A stretch of DNA of 64,000 nt from Anaeramoeba flamelloides (GCA_027625915.1 JANTQA010000033.1:4774001-4838000); one strand, 5' to 3'. Counted from the stretch's first letter, positions 40,758 to 56,800 are shown. Program-made: numbers and translations. Notes: generated by a model not told the origin, from the letters alone.

Positions 40758-40792
40758 ATAGTGTAATTTACACTTCTTCAATAATAATAAAA
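40758..40792 (+). mobile_element. Solo LINE-A 3' tail
   Basis: TATAGTGTAATTTACACTTC followed by TTCAATAATAATAAAA matches the last codons, stop and 3' UTR of the LINE-A copies. Upstream sequence is unrelated. It is either an extremely short 5'-truncated insertion or a remnant of a longer one. It lies 0.3 kb from, and in opposite orientation to, the copy at 41117-41919. Confidence 0.75.
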
Positions 40793-41116
40793 TTGAAGTA
40801 GATCATATTTTTTTCATCACTTCACATCTTAAAAATAAGTATAAGAAGAGAATTAAACCAAAAATAAATTTTATAACTTGGTCTGATATCCTGAAAAACT
40901 TATTCCTGACATCCTTAAGTAATTTACAGGCTCCGTATCAAAGTTTTTAATTTAAAGTATGCTTTTCTTGAAAGACAAGTAAATTATTTCTCCATGGTTT
41001 GAATATCTCAAAAATTTTATTCAAAAAATAATTTGAAAAGTTGATCTTATTAATATGAAAATGATTCTTGTAATTAGTTTAAAATACAAGAATTTTTGAG
41101 AAAAAATATTCTTTTT

Positions 41117-41919
41117 TTTATTATTGAAGAAGTGTAAATTACACTATAGTTGCCCTTAGACCTAAATTCCCTTTCAGAAATTTAAGTGTAAAATCATAGA
41201 TTTCACGATTATTAATTAATGAAAATAATTTCAAACTATCACAGTTTAAAATCAATTCATCAAGATTTATTTGTTTTAATTTATTGTGGAAAATTAATCT
41301 ATCTTTTTCATAGAAAGGACATATCCATAAAAAGTGATCAATATTTTCTATAATTTCCTTCTGTTGATATTTTAAACATAAAAGACAAAATTTATTTGAA
41401 TTTTTATTAATTACATAGTAATATCTATTTAAACAGTTAGTGAATGTTCTGAATTTTGGAATTGTTGAGCTTGAGGGATAACTTAAATATTTTTGGGTTT
41501 TAAATAAATAATTTTGAGATTTTATTATTGTGAAATAGTTTTGGACCTTCCAACTTGTTGAATTCAACAACTCATTATATGTGTATTTGTATATTTCTTT
41601 TTTTAGTTCGATAATATCTTTTGAATTCCAATTAATTTTATTATTTATTGTTTGATTAAACTTTATTAATTTTTCTAAATTAGGAAGAGATAAATTTCCT
41701 AATTTCTTTTTGAATTTAAATTTCTTTTTATTGATAGAAATTATCATATTTTCTATTTTAAATTCTGTTTTGTAAATAAGAATTGGTGTATTTCTGTTTA
41801 TTTTACATATTTCAGTAATACATGAATTAATCCAAGAATTTAAATAATTTAAAGTTTTTATTTCATAATTATATATTTCCAACCCATATGTCAATCTGCT
41901 TATGATAAAAGATTTAAAT
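41117..41919 (-). mobile_element. LINE-A, 5'-truncated recent insertion, copy 2
   Basis: Flanked by a perfect direct repeat of at least 16 bp, AAAAAATATTCTTTTT (41101-41116 and 41920-41935). The minus strand encodes the last ~260 residues of a LINE polyprotein, open from the truncation point to the stop. It contains SRLTYGLEIYNYEIKT and an intact zinc knuckle CLLC plus DHFLWICP (C-x2-C-x12-H-x4-C). The 3' UTR is the same as in copy 1, then an A-run. Both copies are truncated within about 40 codons of each other. Confidence 0.93.
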
Positions 41920-41935
41920 AAAAAATATTCTTTTT

Positions 41936-43849
41936 ATACATCAATTTTAAAGGTTGTATTATCAATATTCTGACTTGTAAATTGTAAAATAAAATTTGTC
42001 AAATATTGTATATTAGTAGCTAAAAAATTCAATTTTTATTAAATAAAAATAATAAATATCCAAGAAATTATTTAGATAAATTATTTGTTCAGATTTTCGA
42101 AATATAAGAAGATAAAATTAAATTCATAAAAAAGAAAACAAAAGTAATCAATATTACCGTTTTCTAGTGAAAAAATTTAATTTAATCTTGAAATTTAACA
42201 TAAAAATTGAAGAAAAAATAATAACTTTTTGAAGTTTAAAGTATTAAAATACAGGAATACTCTAATTTATTGTTTCTGTTTTTATATATGGAAAATGAAA
42301 TAAAAAAAAATTCTTTCAAAAATGAAATTTTTTAATTGTGATCATTTGTAAAAAATGAAATAATTTATTGTCCAAAATTATTTAGAATAGATTTTTAAGA
42401 GTAATTTAAATCAAAGTCGAGCTATTATTCACTAACATCATTTACATCCAATTCTACCACACTTTATTTATAACCAAATTGTTGATGTAGCTCAACCCTT
42501 AAGTAAATAAATCTTCTCATCACAATCATACTCATTAACCCGATTTCTTTAAAAATTTCTATTATAAAGTAATTCAAAGACTTGGTTATATAATTACCAA
42601 ATTTTATTGTTAATAAATTATTATTAAATTTAATAAGTTATTTTTCTTGGAGAGTAAACAAAAAATCAAATAAGATCTTCTCCAAGTTCGGAAAATAGAA
42701 TATTTCCTTTATTTTGATTCTCAAACATTGAACACCTTGGGATAAATGTTGAACCTTTCTTTAATTAAAAAATAACAAGAATGAAGGCGTAAATATTAGA
42801 AAATATTTTTTTTATCTCTGATGTTAAAAAAAATACGTGAATGAGAGACTGGATAGTTAACCCAAAGTTACAAATTCAACAATTTTACACATTTTGGATA
42901 TGTTAGGCTTGAATAGACTTTTCGGATGTAATTTTAAAACATCTGAACGATAGTTCAATTTAATTTTATTTTTTAAAACGTGTTTTTTTGAAGAGAATTT
43001 ATTAGAAAAGTTAACTTCTCTACTTGAAAAAGATGTTGAATTTTCTTTTCTTGGAAAAATCAGAAACATTGCTGTAATAATTGATTTTTCTGATTTAACA
43101 TGAAAAAAAACACCAAAATAAATTATAAATTTTATCTATAAAGATGGTGATGAAGGAATTCTTTAAAATTCGAGACTAAGTCCCATTAATAATATTTTAC
43201 AGTATTTTTCCAAATAATTATGTATAAAGTAATTAAATATCATTGGAATATAGTTTCATATACTTAATTTGGTTCCAAAAAAAAAAAAAAATATCAAATA
43301 TAAGAGTACCTGTTCTAAATTTATTATTTGAACTAAAAAAAAATCAAAAAAACATAAAAATACTAAATTTTTTATTTACAAAAAAAATTTAAAAAATAGT
43401 TTTGAGGAAATTATTCAGATATTAGTACACTATGATCCCAATAAATCATTTAAAAATGAAAAAAAAATAAAATTTAGTTACAAAAAGATTATAATAAAGA
43501 AGGAATAGGGGTTAATCCATGAAAAACTATTCTCTTTTTACCTTCTATTTTTGGATTTATTAATCATCTTTTAATTGTAACAATAAACAAAATTAGTTCA
43601 ACATATTTATATTTTTATAGATGTTTTAATTGTAATAATGGAAAGAAGAATTCAAGAAATGAACAAAAATTTAAACAAATCTATAATATATTCGGCTTAC
43701 AAACTAAAACCAAGAATTTTCAAAAATTATCAAAATAGATATCCAGATGTTGATGATTAGAAAAAATAATTAACTAAATCTTGCAATTAATGAAAAAAAA
43801 AAATATTTTAGCTTATAAAGAGACGAAGATATAGATCATTTTATTTGGG
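41936..43849. other. Intergenic, no gene
   Basis: AT-rich. A 70-residue minus frame at 42857-43069 has no recognisable domain. Nothing else can be supported. Confidence 0.5.
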
Positions 43850-44775
43850 ATCGTGTCGTCGCGTACCAAACTTTTCCACGATTCAAAAGAATAGAGAAAA
43901 ATCAAAGATTTTACTCAATTCTTTTAAATTCTGGAAAAGTTAACAGTGTTTTTTTTTTGAATATAAGAAATAAAAAGAAAATTAAATAAATTTTTTGTTA
44001 CTATATTAAATTAAAAAAACCTAACGACTACCATACTATAAAAAAAGTAAAAATTTTCGATTAAAAAATTAATTCAAATTTAAAAAAAAAAATAATAAGC
44101 AATTAAAGAATAAAACCTTAAATATTATTAGAAACAACGACTCATTATTTATCTTTTCGTTGGTTAATAATAAAGAAAATTTATTCCATTTTATTGAAAT
44201 TATTAAAACCAAGTCTAGAGTTTTAGAAAGTGTCGTAGAGTACCTAGCTTTTCCAAAATTCAAAATAATAGAGAAAAATCAAAGATTTTACTCAATTCTT
44301 TTAAATTCTGGAAAAACTAACGGCGGTTTTTTTTTATTTTAGTAATAAAAAGAAAATTCTTGAAATTTTCTTTTAATTTCTAAAAATAAAAAAAACCTAG
44401 GAACTTTAGGATTTCTTGATGTTTTCTGTTTTATTTATTAAGTATTCTAGGTTTTTTTTGAGTGTTTTTATTTTATCTGTAAAGTGCCAACACTTTTCTT
44501 GAGGTTTTCTATTTTATTTGATAAGTGTTCTAGGTTTTCATGAAGTTCTCTGTTATACATTCAAAATCTATTGATTTTTTTAATAAACAGAAAACTCAAG
44601 AAAATCTAATAGCTGTTTTTTTGAATTTAAGAAATAAAATGAGAATTTCAAAAATTATCATTTAATTTCTAAAAGTAAAAAAATCTTACCAACACTTTTA
44701 CAGTATTCATGAGAATAGAGAACAATTAAAGAAGTCACTTGTTTCTTTTAAATTATGGAAAAGTTAATGGATATA
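43850..44775. repeat. Array of alternating palindromic modules, cluster 2
   Basis: Type A palindromes at about 43873-43940 and 44254-44318, and a decayed one near 44697-44765, each read TTTTCC-AATTC, AATAGAG, AAATCAAAGATTTTACTC, GAATTTCTGG-type return. Type B modules (AATAAAAAGAAAATT and inverse) sit between them, for example at 44328-44395. A LINE-B C-terminal fragment (about 44065-44230) lies between the first and second A modules and runs directly into GTCGTAGAGTACCTAGC and the next palindrome. Confidence 0.8.
44065..44230 (+). mobile_element. LINE-B C-terminal fragment
   Basis: The plus strand reads NNDSLFIFSLVNNKENLFHF, matching the C-terminal region of LINE-A (SLLLFILINNREIYDFTLKF) and, at the nucleotide level, the inverse of 50530-50640 (shared AATAAATAATGAGTC and AATTTCAATAAA blocks). 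Only the extreme C-terminus remains. The palindromic modules begin immediately 3' of it. Confidence 0.75.
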
Positions 44776-45338
44776 AGAGGAAGTTAATTTCCCTCGCTAA
44801 ATTTAATAAAATAAATTATAAATTTAAATAATAGTATTGAAAAAAATACGAGGAAATGAAAATAATCACTTTTAGGATTTTTAATTTTTCATATTAGGGA
44901 AATCGTTTTGTAGTTGATGAATATTTTCTTTTATTTATTATTTTATTTTTAAAATTATAACTATCTACTTATTGAGTGAGGATTAATAAAATTACACTTT
45001 TCAAAATATATTTAATCAATAAAAAAAACACGAATAAAAAAATTTAAAATTATATAAATTCATATCTAATCTTCCATAAAGCTCTATTGTTTTTTAAAAA
45101 AAGCAGCTACTTTAGTTTCCAAACAAAATAAATAACTATTCCAGAGATATAGAAATTAAAGAACTTTAGGTAGGTTTATTAAAGATTTAATTAAAAAAAA
45201 TGGTTATTTATAAAAAGAATTAGATTGAAAATAAAAGAAATTGGACTACAATTTCACTAATGTTAACAATAGAAAAATCTTGTCAGGTGATTATTTTAAT
45301 CTCCAAAAGTTTTTTCAATACTTTACCTCAATTTTTGA
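44776..45338. other. Intergenic, 5' flank of second CH-domain gene
   Basis: AT-rich DNA with no recognised signal. The short leader before 45339 includes TTTACCTCAATTTTTGA. Confidence 0.5.
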
Positions 45339-49220
<3,882 letters not shown>

Positions 49221-49610
49221 ACATTATTATTCAAAATAAATATAAAAATTTAATTGTTATTAAATAATTATTACTATTTATTTTATTTATTTTTTTTTTT
49301 AAAAAAGATTTAATATTTTTATATTATCTCAAATTCAAAAAATCAAAATAAACATTCAAATCAAGAAAAATTTTCAATTTAAAACAGATTCTCTTCAGAT
49401 TCTCCTTTAAAAGATTTTTTCCTAATTGTTACCAATTAAAAAGCTAGGGAAAAAACTTAAATTCCAAAAATTAAATTACGCCCAAATTCATTTTTTGAAA
49501 AAAAAAAAAATCAGATTTAATTAATTATCTAAAAAATACTATATTATTTTTTTTTTCTTTTCAAGAGAAGAAATTCGTTTCCTCTTGCAGCCGTTAGGTT
49601 TATTTCTTAA
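49221..49610. other. 3' flank, no gene
   Basis: AT-rich T/A runs after the stop. It ends at the TTAA (49607-49610) bordering the next element. Confidence 0.5.
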
Positions 49611-50292
49611 GGGTCGAGTCATTACGGTGGAATTTTTTTTTCTGGAATGGAAAAAAATTTTTTAGTAATTTTTATGAATGCGTAACACCAATCCAAAACC
49701 AACCAACCGAGGATGTATGATCGAGATCTCCCAAAATAAACAACAAAAAATGAGGACATTTTTAGAACAAAGCGCCAAAGAGCGAAACTCAATTTCCAAT
49801 TAGGAAAATTCTGAATTACAATTTTGATAACAACTATTCAAGTTTTGAAGTGTCGCTATTTAGCGCTTTTTGAGATCTCTGTGATTTTTTTTTTTCTTTC
49901 ATTTTTCAAATGAGTTATTTTTAGTGTAAGATAATTACAAAATACTTACCTGATCAAATTTATAGGGTACAAAATAACCACAAACCAGATTAAATGGAAT
50001 TAAATTGATTGCGAACTTCAAGAAAGCAATTTGTAACAAATTAAAGAAATTTGACCATTTGAAAATAGAAAATAAGAAAAGATGAATTTTTTTTTTAAAT
50101 TTTGATTTTTTGGAATTGAGAACTCTTTTAACTTATTTTTCTTCGTTGAATTTTTGGTCAAAGAGATCAATGAAATTTGTTTTTTTTGTTATTTGAATTT
50201 AGTCAGCCAAAAGAATAATTATTTAACAATTCCCTTTTAGGTCTCAGGTTATCCCTTGAGTATGGTGCATTTTCACGTAAATGACTAGACCC
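49611..50292. mobile_element. TTAA-flanked element (piggyBac-like target), non-autonomous
   Basis: 682 bp bounded by TTAA on both sides (49607-49610 and 50293-50296). The inverted ends are GGGTCGAGTCATTACG and CGTAAATGACTAGACCC. The interior has GC-richer blocks (AAGCGCCAAAGAGCGAAAC, GTGTCGCTATTTAGCGC) and no open frame. TTAA targeting is the signature of piggyBac, but the family usually starts CCC, so assignment is tentative. A right-end relic lies at 37500-37640. Confidence 0.7.
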
Positions 50293-50304
50293 TTAAATTA
50301 AAAA

Positions 50305-50515
50305 AAAACACTGTTAGCTTTTCTAGAATTTAAAAGAATTGGGTAAAATTTTTGATGTTTCTCTATTATTTGAATTCTGTAAAACCTAGGCACTCTACGA
50401 AACTTTCCGTTCGGTTTTCCAGAATTTAAAAGAATAGAGATAATCATAGATTTTATTCAATCCTTTTGAATTTTGGAAAAGCTAGGCACTCCACGGCACT
50501 CTACGTAACCTCCAT
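50305..50515. repeat. Palindromic modules, cluster 3a (3' of LINE-B)
   Basis: Two type A palindromes (about 50318-50388 and 50412-50478), with junctions GGCACTCTACGAAAC and CTAGGCACTCCACGGCACTC. On the minus strand they lie directly downstream of the LINE-B C-terminal coding end, the same arrangement as at 44230. Confidence 0.8.
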
Positions 50516-50529
50516 AATTTCTAAATTTT

Positions 50530-51960
50530 TATTTAGTGATTTCAATAAAGTGGCATAAATTTACTTTATTATTAACAAATGATAAAATAAATAATGAGTC
50601 TTTACTATGAATAATATCAAAGATATTCTTTCTTATTTTTTTTATTTATTTCTATCAATTCAAGAATCCATTTTTTTTCGGTTTTTACCATAGAATGGGC
50701 AGTTTCAGAGAAAATGAACGATATTTATTTTAATTTCCAGATTAGAATGATTTTTACATAAGTTACAGAATTCTGTTTTTAATTTATTTTTATCATAAAC
50801 ATATGAATACCTGTTTAGATGATTTGTGAATTTTCTTAATTTTAAAATGGAAGTTGAGATCTTACCTATTTTAAAATATTTTTATAGTTAGGTCGTTTTT
50901 AATTACCGAAATAAACAGAAAATTTTAGAAATTTTATGTTTATTTCTAAAATTAAATAAAAACAACTGTTATGTTTCCCAGAATTCAAAAGATTTGAGTA
51001 AAATCTGTGATTTTTCTCTATTAGTTTTTAATTTTGGATAAGATACGCACTTGAAGATATGATTGTTTGTTGATATTATTATAATACCTAATAATTTTTA
51101 AATATTCTTGAATCTTCCATCCAGAACTGTTTATAAATATTTTTATCTAAAATTTTTAGAATTTATGGTTAATAATTTTCTATTTTCTATTTCATATTGA
51201 TTTTTTAATTTTAATTTTTTTTTGGAAAATTGTAATTGTTGTGAAATGTGATCAAACCCTAGAATTAAACATTTTTTTTTGAGTTTATATCTTCTAATGT
51301 AAATTGATAAATGGGCTTGGTCAAGTTTAGCTGCAGTTTTATAAATTATTAAGTGAGAGTTTCGATTGATTTTTTACAAATTTTATGACTATTTTGTTTA
51401 ACCAAAAATCCAATAGAGTTAAAGTATTTTTGATTTAAATTAAAACTTTACTAGTCCATATAAAATAATTTATTTAAATATATACTGATTTAAACATTTA
51501 TAATTTTATTCCAATGGCGAGTTTTTATTTGGCTAAAAAATTTTTTAATTGTTTTTGAAATGATCTTTTACTTTTTCTAAAGTTTTTTTGTTATGTTTTT
51601 CTTTTTCTAACCAGATTCTTCATTATTTAATTTTGGCTCTAGTTTTTGATTTTATTGTTTTATCAATATTTCGATTCATTCCAAATTCTTGAAAAATTTT
51701 ATAAATTATTATTATTTTTTTATCAAGTTCTGAAATTGGTCCTTCCTTATTAAAATCGGATCATCTGCAAATATTAGAACATGTTTTTTACAAGATGTTT
51801 TAATTTTTTTAATTAAAAAAATTACTGATAAATCCAAAATATCAAGGCGATAGAGGGTCTCATTGAGAAACCCCTAATCAAATTTTTTATAATATTTTTG
51901 TAGACATATTTCGATTTTTACATTTCGAATATATTTATCAAAAGTATAGTATACAAATAT
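50530..51960 (-). mobile_element. LINE-B, long decayed copy
   Basis: Minus-strand non-LTR retrotransposon. The RT catalytic box reads VLIFADDP around 51752-51780. Upstream, a degenerate VSQ-DPLSP block lies near 51855-51885 (the usual GxxQGDPLSP). The C-terminal knuckle region at 50690-50850 aligns with LINE-A (shared TGAATTTTC-TTAATTTT and AAATATTTTTA blocks). Many stops and frameshifts make it old. It is interrupted by palindromic modules at 50888-51055. Confidence 0.8.
50888..51055. repeat. Palindromic modules inserted within LINE-B
   Basis: One type B palindrome (GTTTTTAATTACCGAAATAA to its inverse, 50894-50962) followed by one type A palindrome (CCCAGAATTCAAAAG to its decayed inverse, 50973-51045). 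Aligning the flanks to LINE-A places this block between adjacent coding blocks of the LINE, so it is an insertion. Confidence 0.7.
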
Positions 51961-52139
51961 ATATCTGACTAATACAATTAAAACGTTTTTTAATTTCAAG
52001 TATAAAAAAAAATGACTTATTTATTTTTGTTAAATTTCTCTAATTCAAAAATTAAATTTAAAACTGCAATTATAAAATACTAAATTTGAATTATTAACTA
52101 AATAAAATATTCAAAATTATTTTTAATTGATAATACCCA

Positions 52140-52460
52140 TACAAGGCTATAAATAAAGAATGGATAATTAAAAATCGAAAAAAATCTGTGTAATAAATTG
52201 TAGAATCAATACCCCCCAATAAATGTATTGAAATTCTATTTCCAAAAATTGACTGATCAAATGGTTAGAAATAACCATTAACTTATTTTATTTCATTTCT
52301 TCTATTTTAAAACAACTCAAATTTAAACCTTATCAATTATTTTTAATAATATAAAATTTCAAAAAAATTTCAAGTTATGTAATTCAAAAATGAAATAAAA
52401 ATAAAAAACTAAAAGTTCAAAAAATGAATTTTTTGAAAATAGATTTTCCGGAAACTGAAT
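52140..52460. mobile_element. TA-type element, copy 3 (decayed)
   Basis: Homologous to the interior of 17332-17862: AATGTATTGAAATTCTATTT, GACTGATCAAATGGTTAGA, CTTCTATTTTAAAACAACTC, TTATGTAATTCAAAAATGAAA. The ends are too decayed to place exactly. Confidence 0.6.
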
Positions 52461-52484
52461 CTTCTCCCACAAAATAAAATTTGC

Positions 52485-52975
52485 CCCATTACAAAAATTT
52501 AGACTCGCCCAAAATCAAAAATAGGTAAAAATAAAAAAACTCAATTTATTATATTTTTACAACCGTAATATAAAAACACATTTAACTTACCACACTATTA
52601 ATTTTTTTAAAAGAAATAATTTTAATCCAAATAAAGAAAAGAAAAAAATATATAAAATGAAAAAATCAAAAATCAGTGTTTATCCAAAATAATGAAACAA
52701 GCAGAATAAAAAATGTATTGGTCAATTTGTTGAAATTCCACCAACAATTTCGGATAGATAAAATGATAAGATACCATTGATCAATTGTACATGGTTTTTC
52801 AATTTAGCAAGCTCAACTTTCACCTAATACCAATCATTGGATAAATTTACCAGATCTAACAAAAAAGATTACATAAATGGTAAAAAATTGAATTGAAAAC
52901 AAAACAATAAAAAAAATATTGGAAGTATCAAAACGATTTTATTTAATAGTTTTCACTATACCCAATCAAGAAAAA
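52485..52975. mobile_element. TA-type element, copy 4
   Basis: Homologous to 6246-6937. The left part AAAAATTTAGACTCGCCCA plus AATCAAAAATAGG matches its left end, and AAAAATGTATTGGTCAATTT plus GTTGAAATTCCACCAACAAT matches its interior. It is adjacent and parallel to copy 3, making a tandem pair of separate insertions or an array. Confidence 0.6.
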
Positions 52976-53134
52976 TGGGAATGTTGTGTACTTGAAGAAT
53001 TCATCATGAGAATATTTCTTTAAAATATAAAATTTTCTTAATCATGAAGAATAAACTTTACCCTTTAATTTTCTTTACTCTCCAAGAACTAAAAAACTAT
53101 TTTAATTAATGTAAAATCAAATTATTTTTCACAA

Positions 53135-53810
53135 TCATAAAGATAAAGGGTAATAACAAAAAGAAGAGTACATTCCATACAAATATGTTAAAGACTTTTT
53201 CGAACTTCCAGACGGATACTCTGCAATATTTCAGTTTCTGATACAGTCAGTTCCACTTTTAAGACACAAACTTCAACGAAAATTTAGGCACACATAAAAT
53301 CTCAAAGTAAGGCACAAAATTCAGATTCTAATAAAATAATTTGTCTAAAAATAATTCAAAAAAAATGTGCCTTAATTTGAGATTGTTTTGTGCCTAAATT
53401 TCGTTGAAAGTTTGTGCCTTAATTTTGAAACTGACTGTATTCTTTTATATATTTTCAAATTTCAAATGCTTGATAAAAACTTTTATAGAAAAAAAAAGGT
53501 TTCAAAATAATAATTAACAAAAGATAACCTTTTGAAATTTTTGAAAGTTCTGTAAAATTATATACAAGAATAATATTTGTTAGTTTCATAAAACCTGAAA
53601 CTCTTTTGGTGAAAACCAAAAACCCAGAAAGTTGTTTAAATTACATGTTTTGAAAAGTTTGAAATATAAAAACTTTTCAATTGAAAGTTATTGGAAATTA
53701 GATCTATTAAATTCCTTTCAAAATTTGGAACAATTTCTAAAAAACCAAAAATTTTGTAAAGTAAAAAAAGTGACTACAATTTTTGTGATATTTTTGTCTT
53801 GAACAATTCT
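53135..53810 (+). repeat. Dispersed repeat R5, copy 2 (carries MITE M)
   Basis: Homologous to 20645-21115 over its whole length, with MITE M inserted at TGA-TA. Its right end (AGTGACTACAATTTTTGTGA) stops within about 60 bp of the INTS2 start codon, so it could supply promoter or 5' UTR sequence. No open frame. Confidence 0.8.
53244..53437. mobile_element. Tc1/mariner MITE family M, copy in R5
   Basis: 194 bp flanked by TA (53242-53243 and 53438-53439). Ends CAGTCAGTTCCACTTTTAAG and TGAAACTGACTG. The homologous R5 copy at 20.7 kb shows the unoccupied target with a single TA, confirming the element ends and the duplication. Confidence 0.95.
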
Positions 53811-53853
53811 AAAACAAACATTTTTTTTATTTTTTTTACCAAACTCAAAAGTA

Positions 53854-56800
53854 ATGATTTCATTAAAAACGATCAACCTTCCAAGGCTAGTTCGTTTTTT
53901 TATTGAAGGAAACCTTGATGAATCTGAACAACAAAAAATCAATAAAATCCTTTCGGCACCTGACAATAAACAAACCTCCTCCTATTTATCGCTTTTATAT
54001 TCCTTAAATTTTGATAATGCACAACAAGATCTCCAATCAAAATTTTCTGAACAGCGGAAGCCAATAAATGATCTAGATCTCAAGGAAACAAACCCAATTA
54101 ATAATTTTATTAAAGGTGTTGCAGAAGAGCAGTTTGAGTAATTTAACTTTCAAATTCTTTCTTCCTTAAACTCGCTTTCAAAAAAAAAAAGTAACAAAAA
54201 AAAAAAAATAAAAAAAAAAAAGCATATTAAAAGAAAAAATACCATTTTTCTTTTGTTTTCTTTCCGTCTTCATTTTTCGAAAAAGTTAATAAAACACTTT
54301 GAAATTTTACAACAAACAGTAAGGTTTTTTGGTCTTTTTTGTCAAAAAAATGTGTGTCAATAGACTCGAAAAATAATTGTAAGACACAAGCACATTTTTT
54401 GGAAAAAATAATTTGTTTGGAATCAAATAAGGTGAAAAAAAGAGAGTTAATTTGATTTTAACAAAGCACCAACAAAAACTAACCCACCCTACCTTGAATA
54501 ATCACTAACAAAAAAAAAAAAAAAACAAACAAATTCATCCAAAAGAATAATTTTAACAGAAATAGTACAACTACTAAAAGGAAGCAACGAAGTCTTGGTT
54601 TTAGAAGATCCGTCTCTGATTTCAAATGCAAGTTTAATTGTATCTGTTATTCAAAACAAATGCAAATTATCAACTGTTGATATTGTTTTGTCATCTTTAC
54701 ATTTACAGGAAGATCTTTGTAGTATTATTCTTTCCGCTGTTGTAGTGTGTAATGATCCAGAATGCTTGCTAACAGTAATTTCTGCATTAATACAACGATC
54801 AAAGCAAAATTTGGGAGTCACTGATGAAATCCGAAAGATTGAAAAAATCATAATGGGTATTGCCAAATTTATGTGTGATGAGTGCCAAATGATTTTAATT
54901 CGGGAATTGTTATTAAAAGAGCAAGTTTTTTGTTGTGTAATTTTACAAATAACAAGGTTACTTCAAGATGAATTATATTTTTTATCACAGTTAGTCAATT
55001 CAGAAAAATTAAATTGGATCATTAAACAAATTTCAATACCAAATTCTGCTGCCAATCAAATAATTACATTTATGATCACGGATTTAATAAAAAATTGTAT
55101 TCATAATTTAAAATTTAATGGGAGCAATAAGAAAAATACCAAATTAATGACAAATAATAATAACGTTAAAATCCAAAATAATAATAGCAATAATAATATT
55201 AAAATGGAAATGGAAACAATTGATAAAGATCAAAAAACAAATGAAGAAAAGGAAAAAATAAACAATATAATTATTAAAGAAAAAATTAATTTTAATTATA
55301 TATCAATTGATTCAGAACAAGATCTCGATGAAGAGAATGATCAAGGTGAAGAATTAAAAAAAGACTACAGCAACAACGACAATGATGATGATGATTATGA
55401 TCAGATAGATCTTGATCTTGATATAGATCTTGAAGATGATGAAATTGATTTAAAGTCAAACAAGTCTTTTTCAATGGTCTTTTCAATTCTTTGTAAAGTG
55501 TATTATTTATTTGATTATAAAATCTCTGATAATTTGGTTTATGAATTATTATCAAATATAAATTCTGAAATATTTCAAAATTCTTCAAGAAACTGTGAAT
55601 TAATTTTTTCATTTTTAATTACACATTGCTATTTTTTCGCCAAGATTGAAAAAGAAATAGTTGTTTCGATTTGTAAAAAACTCTTTTTTACTCAGCATAT
55701 CAAGAATTTTTTATTCTTAGTTGCATTAAAATTTCATAATAACAATTTAAAAGAAGTAGTCAAATTAATCGGGCAATTATTACGCCTCAAAGAAAAGCAG
55801 CTTTACCCACGAAAGGAAAGAATTGGTATGAAAAGAAAAACTGATCAAAGAACGCAGTATTTAGGATTAAATATCACGAAGAAGGATTTACTTGAATTTG
55901 GCAAAATGTTTGTTTCCGAAGATCTATTTAGCAAAAACAACCTTTTTCAAAACTATAAGCAAATGTTTCAAATTGTTGAAGGATTAAAATCGCCATCGTT
56001 GGAAGTAATTATTGAAAACTTTAATAACAAAAATAGTAATAACAGTAATTTTAATAATACCAGCACCAGCACAAATTATGACTTTATACAATCTCTTTTC
56101 GATGATCCAAGCCAATATGTTGGCTTATGGTCTCTCCAATCTGCTTATGGGATTCTGAAAGTGAATTTTTTTAAACACTTTGAAAATTTTGATATCACAG
56201 ATTGGTTGGTATCACAGTTAAATAGCGTGCAATTCCCTCTGCATCCTTTATTATTAATCATAATAGATCGGTTTTGCGATTTAAATCAACAAGGATTTTA
56301 TTCTGAAATTTCTGAGCATGCTATTAAGCAAATAATTGATAACAGGAATTCAATCCTTGAAATTAACCCCCAATTGGTTTTATATATATATTTTTTATTA
56401 ACTTATGAAACTAAACGTAAAAATTCCAAAATTGAACGCCCTCCTAAATATTCCAAAAAATTATTTAATTCGCTTCCATTATTCCAGTTACTTTCTTGGT
56501 TAAAGTATAAAGTAATTTTTAAAAAAAATGTTCACCCTTCATATTTAAAAATCTTTCATAGACTATTCACAATGAGCCTAAATCTATTTCCTCATTTATT
56601 CACAATTAGGAATTTACTTAGATTATCTAATCCCAAGGTTAAAAAAAAAATGATCAATTTATCTTTAACTAAACAATACCTATCAATTGAGAAATTAATA
56701 ACACAGAATTTAAATCTAAATAATACTAACAACAACATCAATAACAATAAAATGTTTGATTTTGGTGGAAAAATAAGTGAAAATGAAGACGATAATATTA

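Noticed and set aside
43850-44775. CRISPR array
   Set aside because: The repeats are palindromic, of two alternating kinds, with no regular unique spacers, in eukaryotic DNA.
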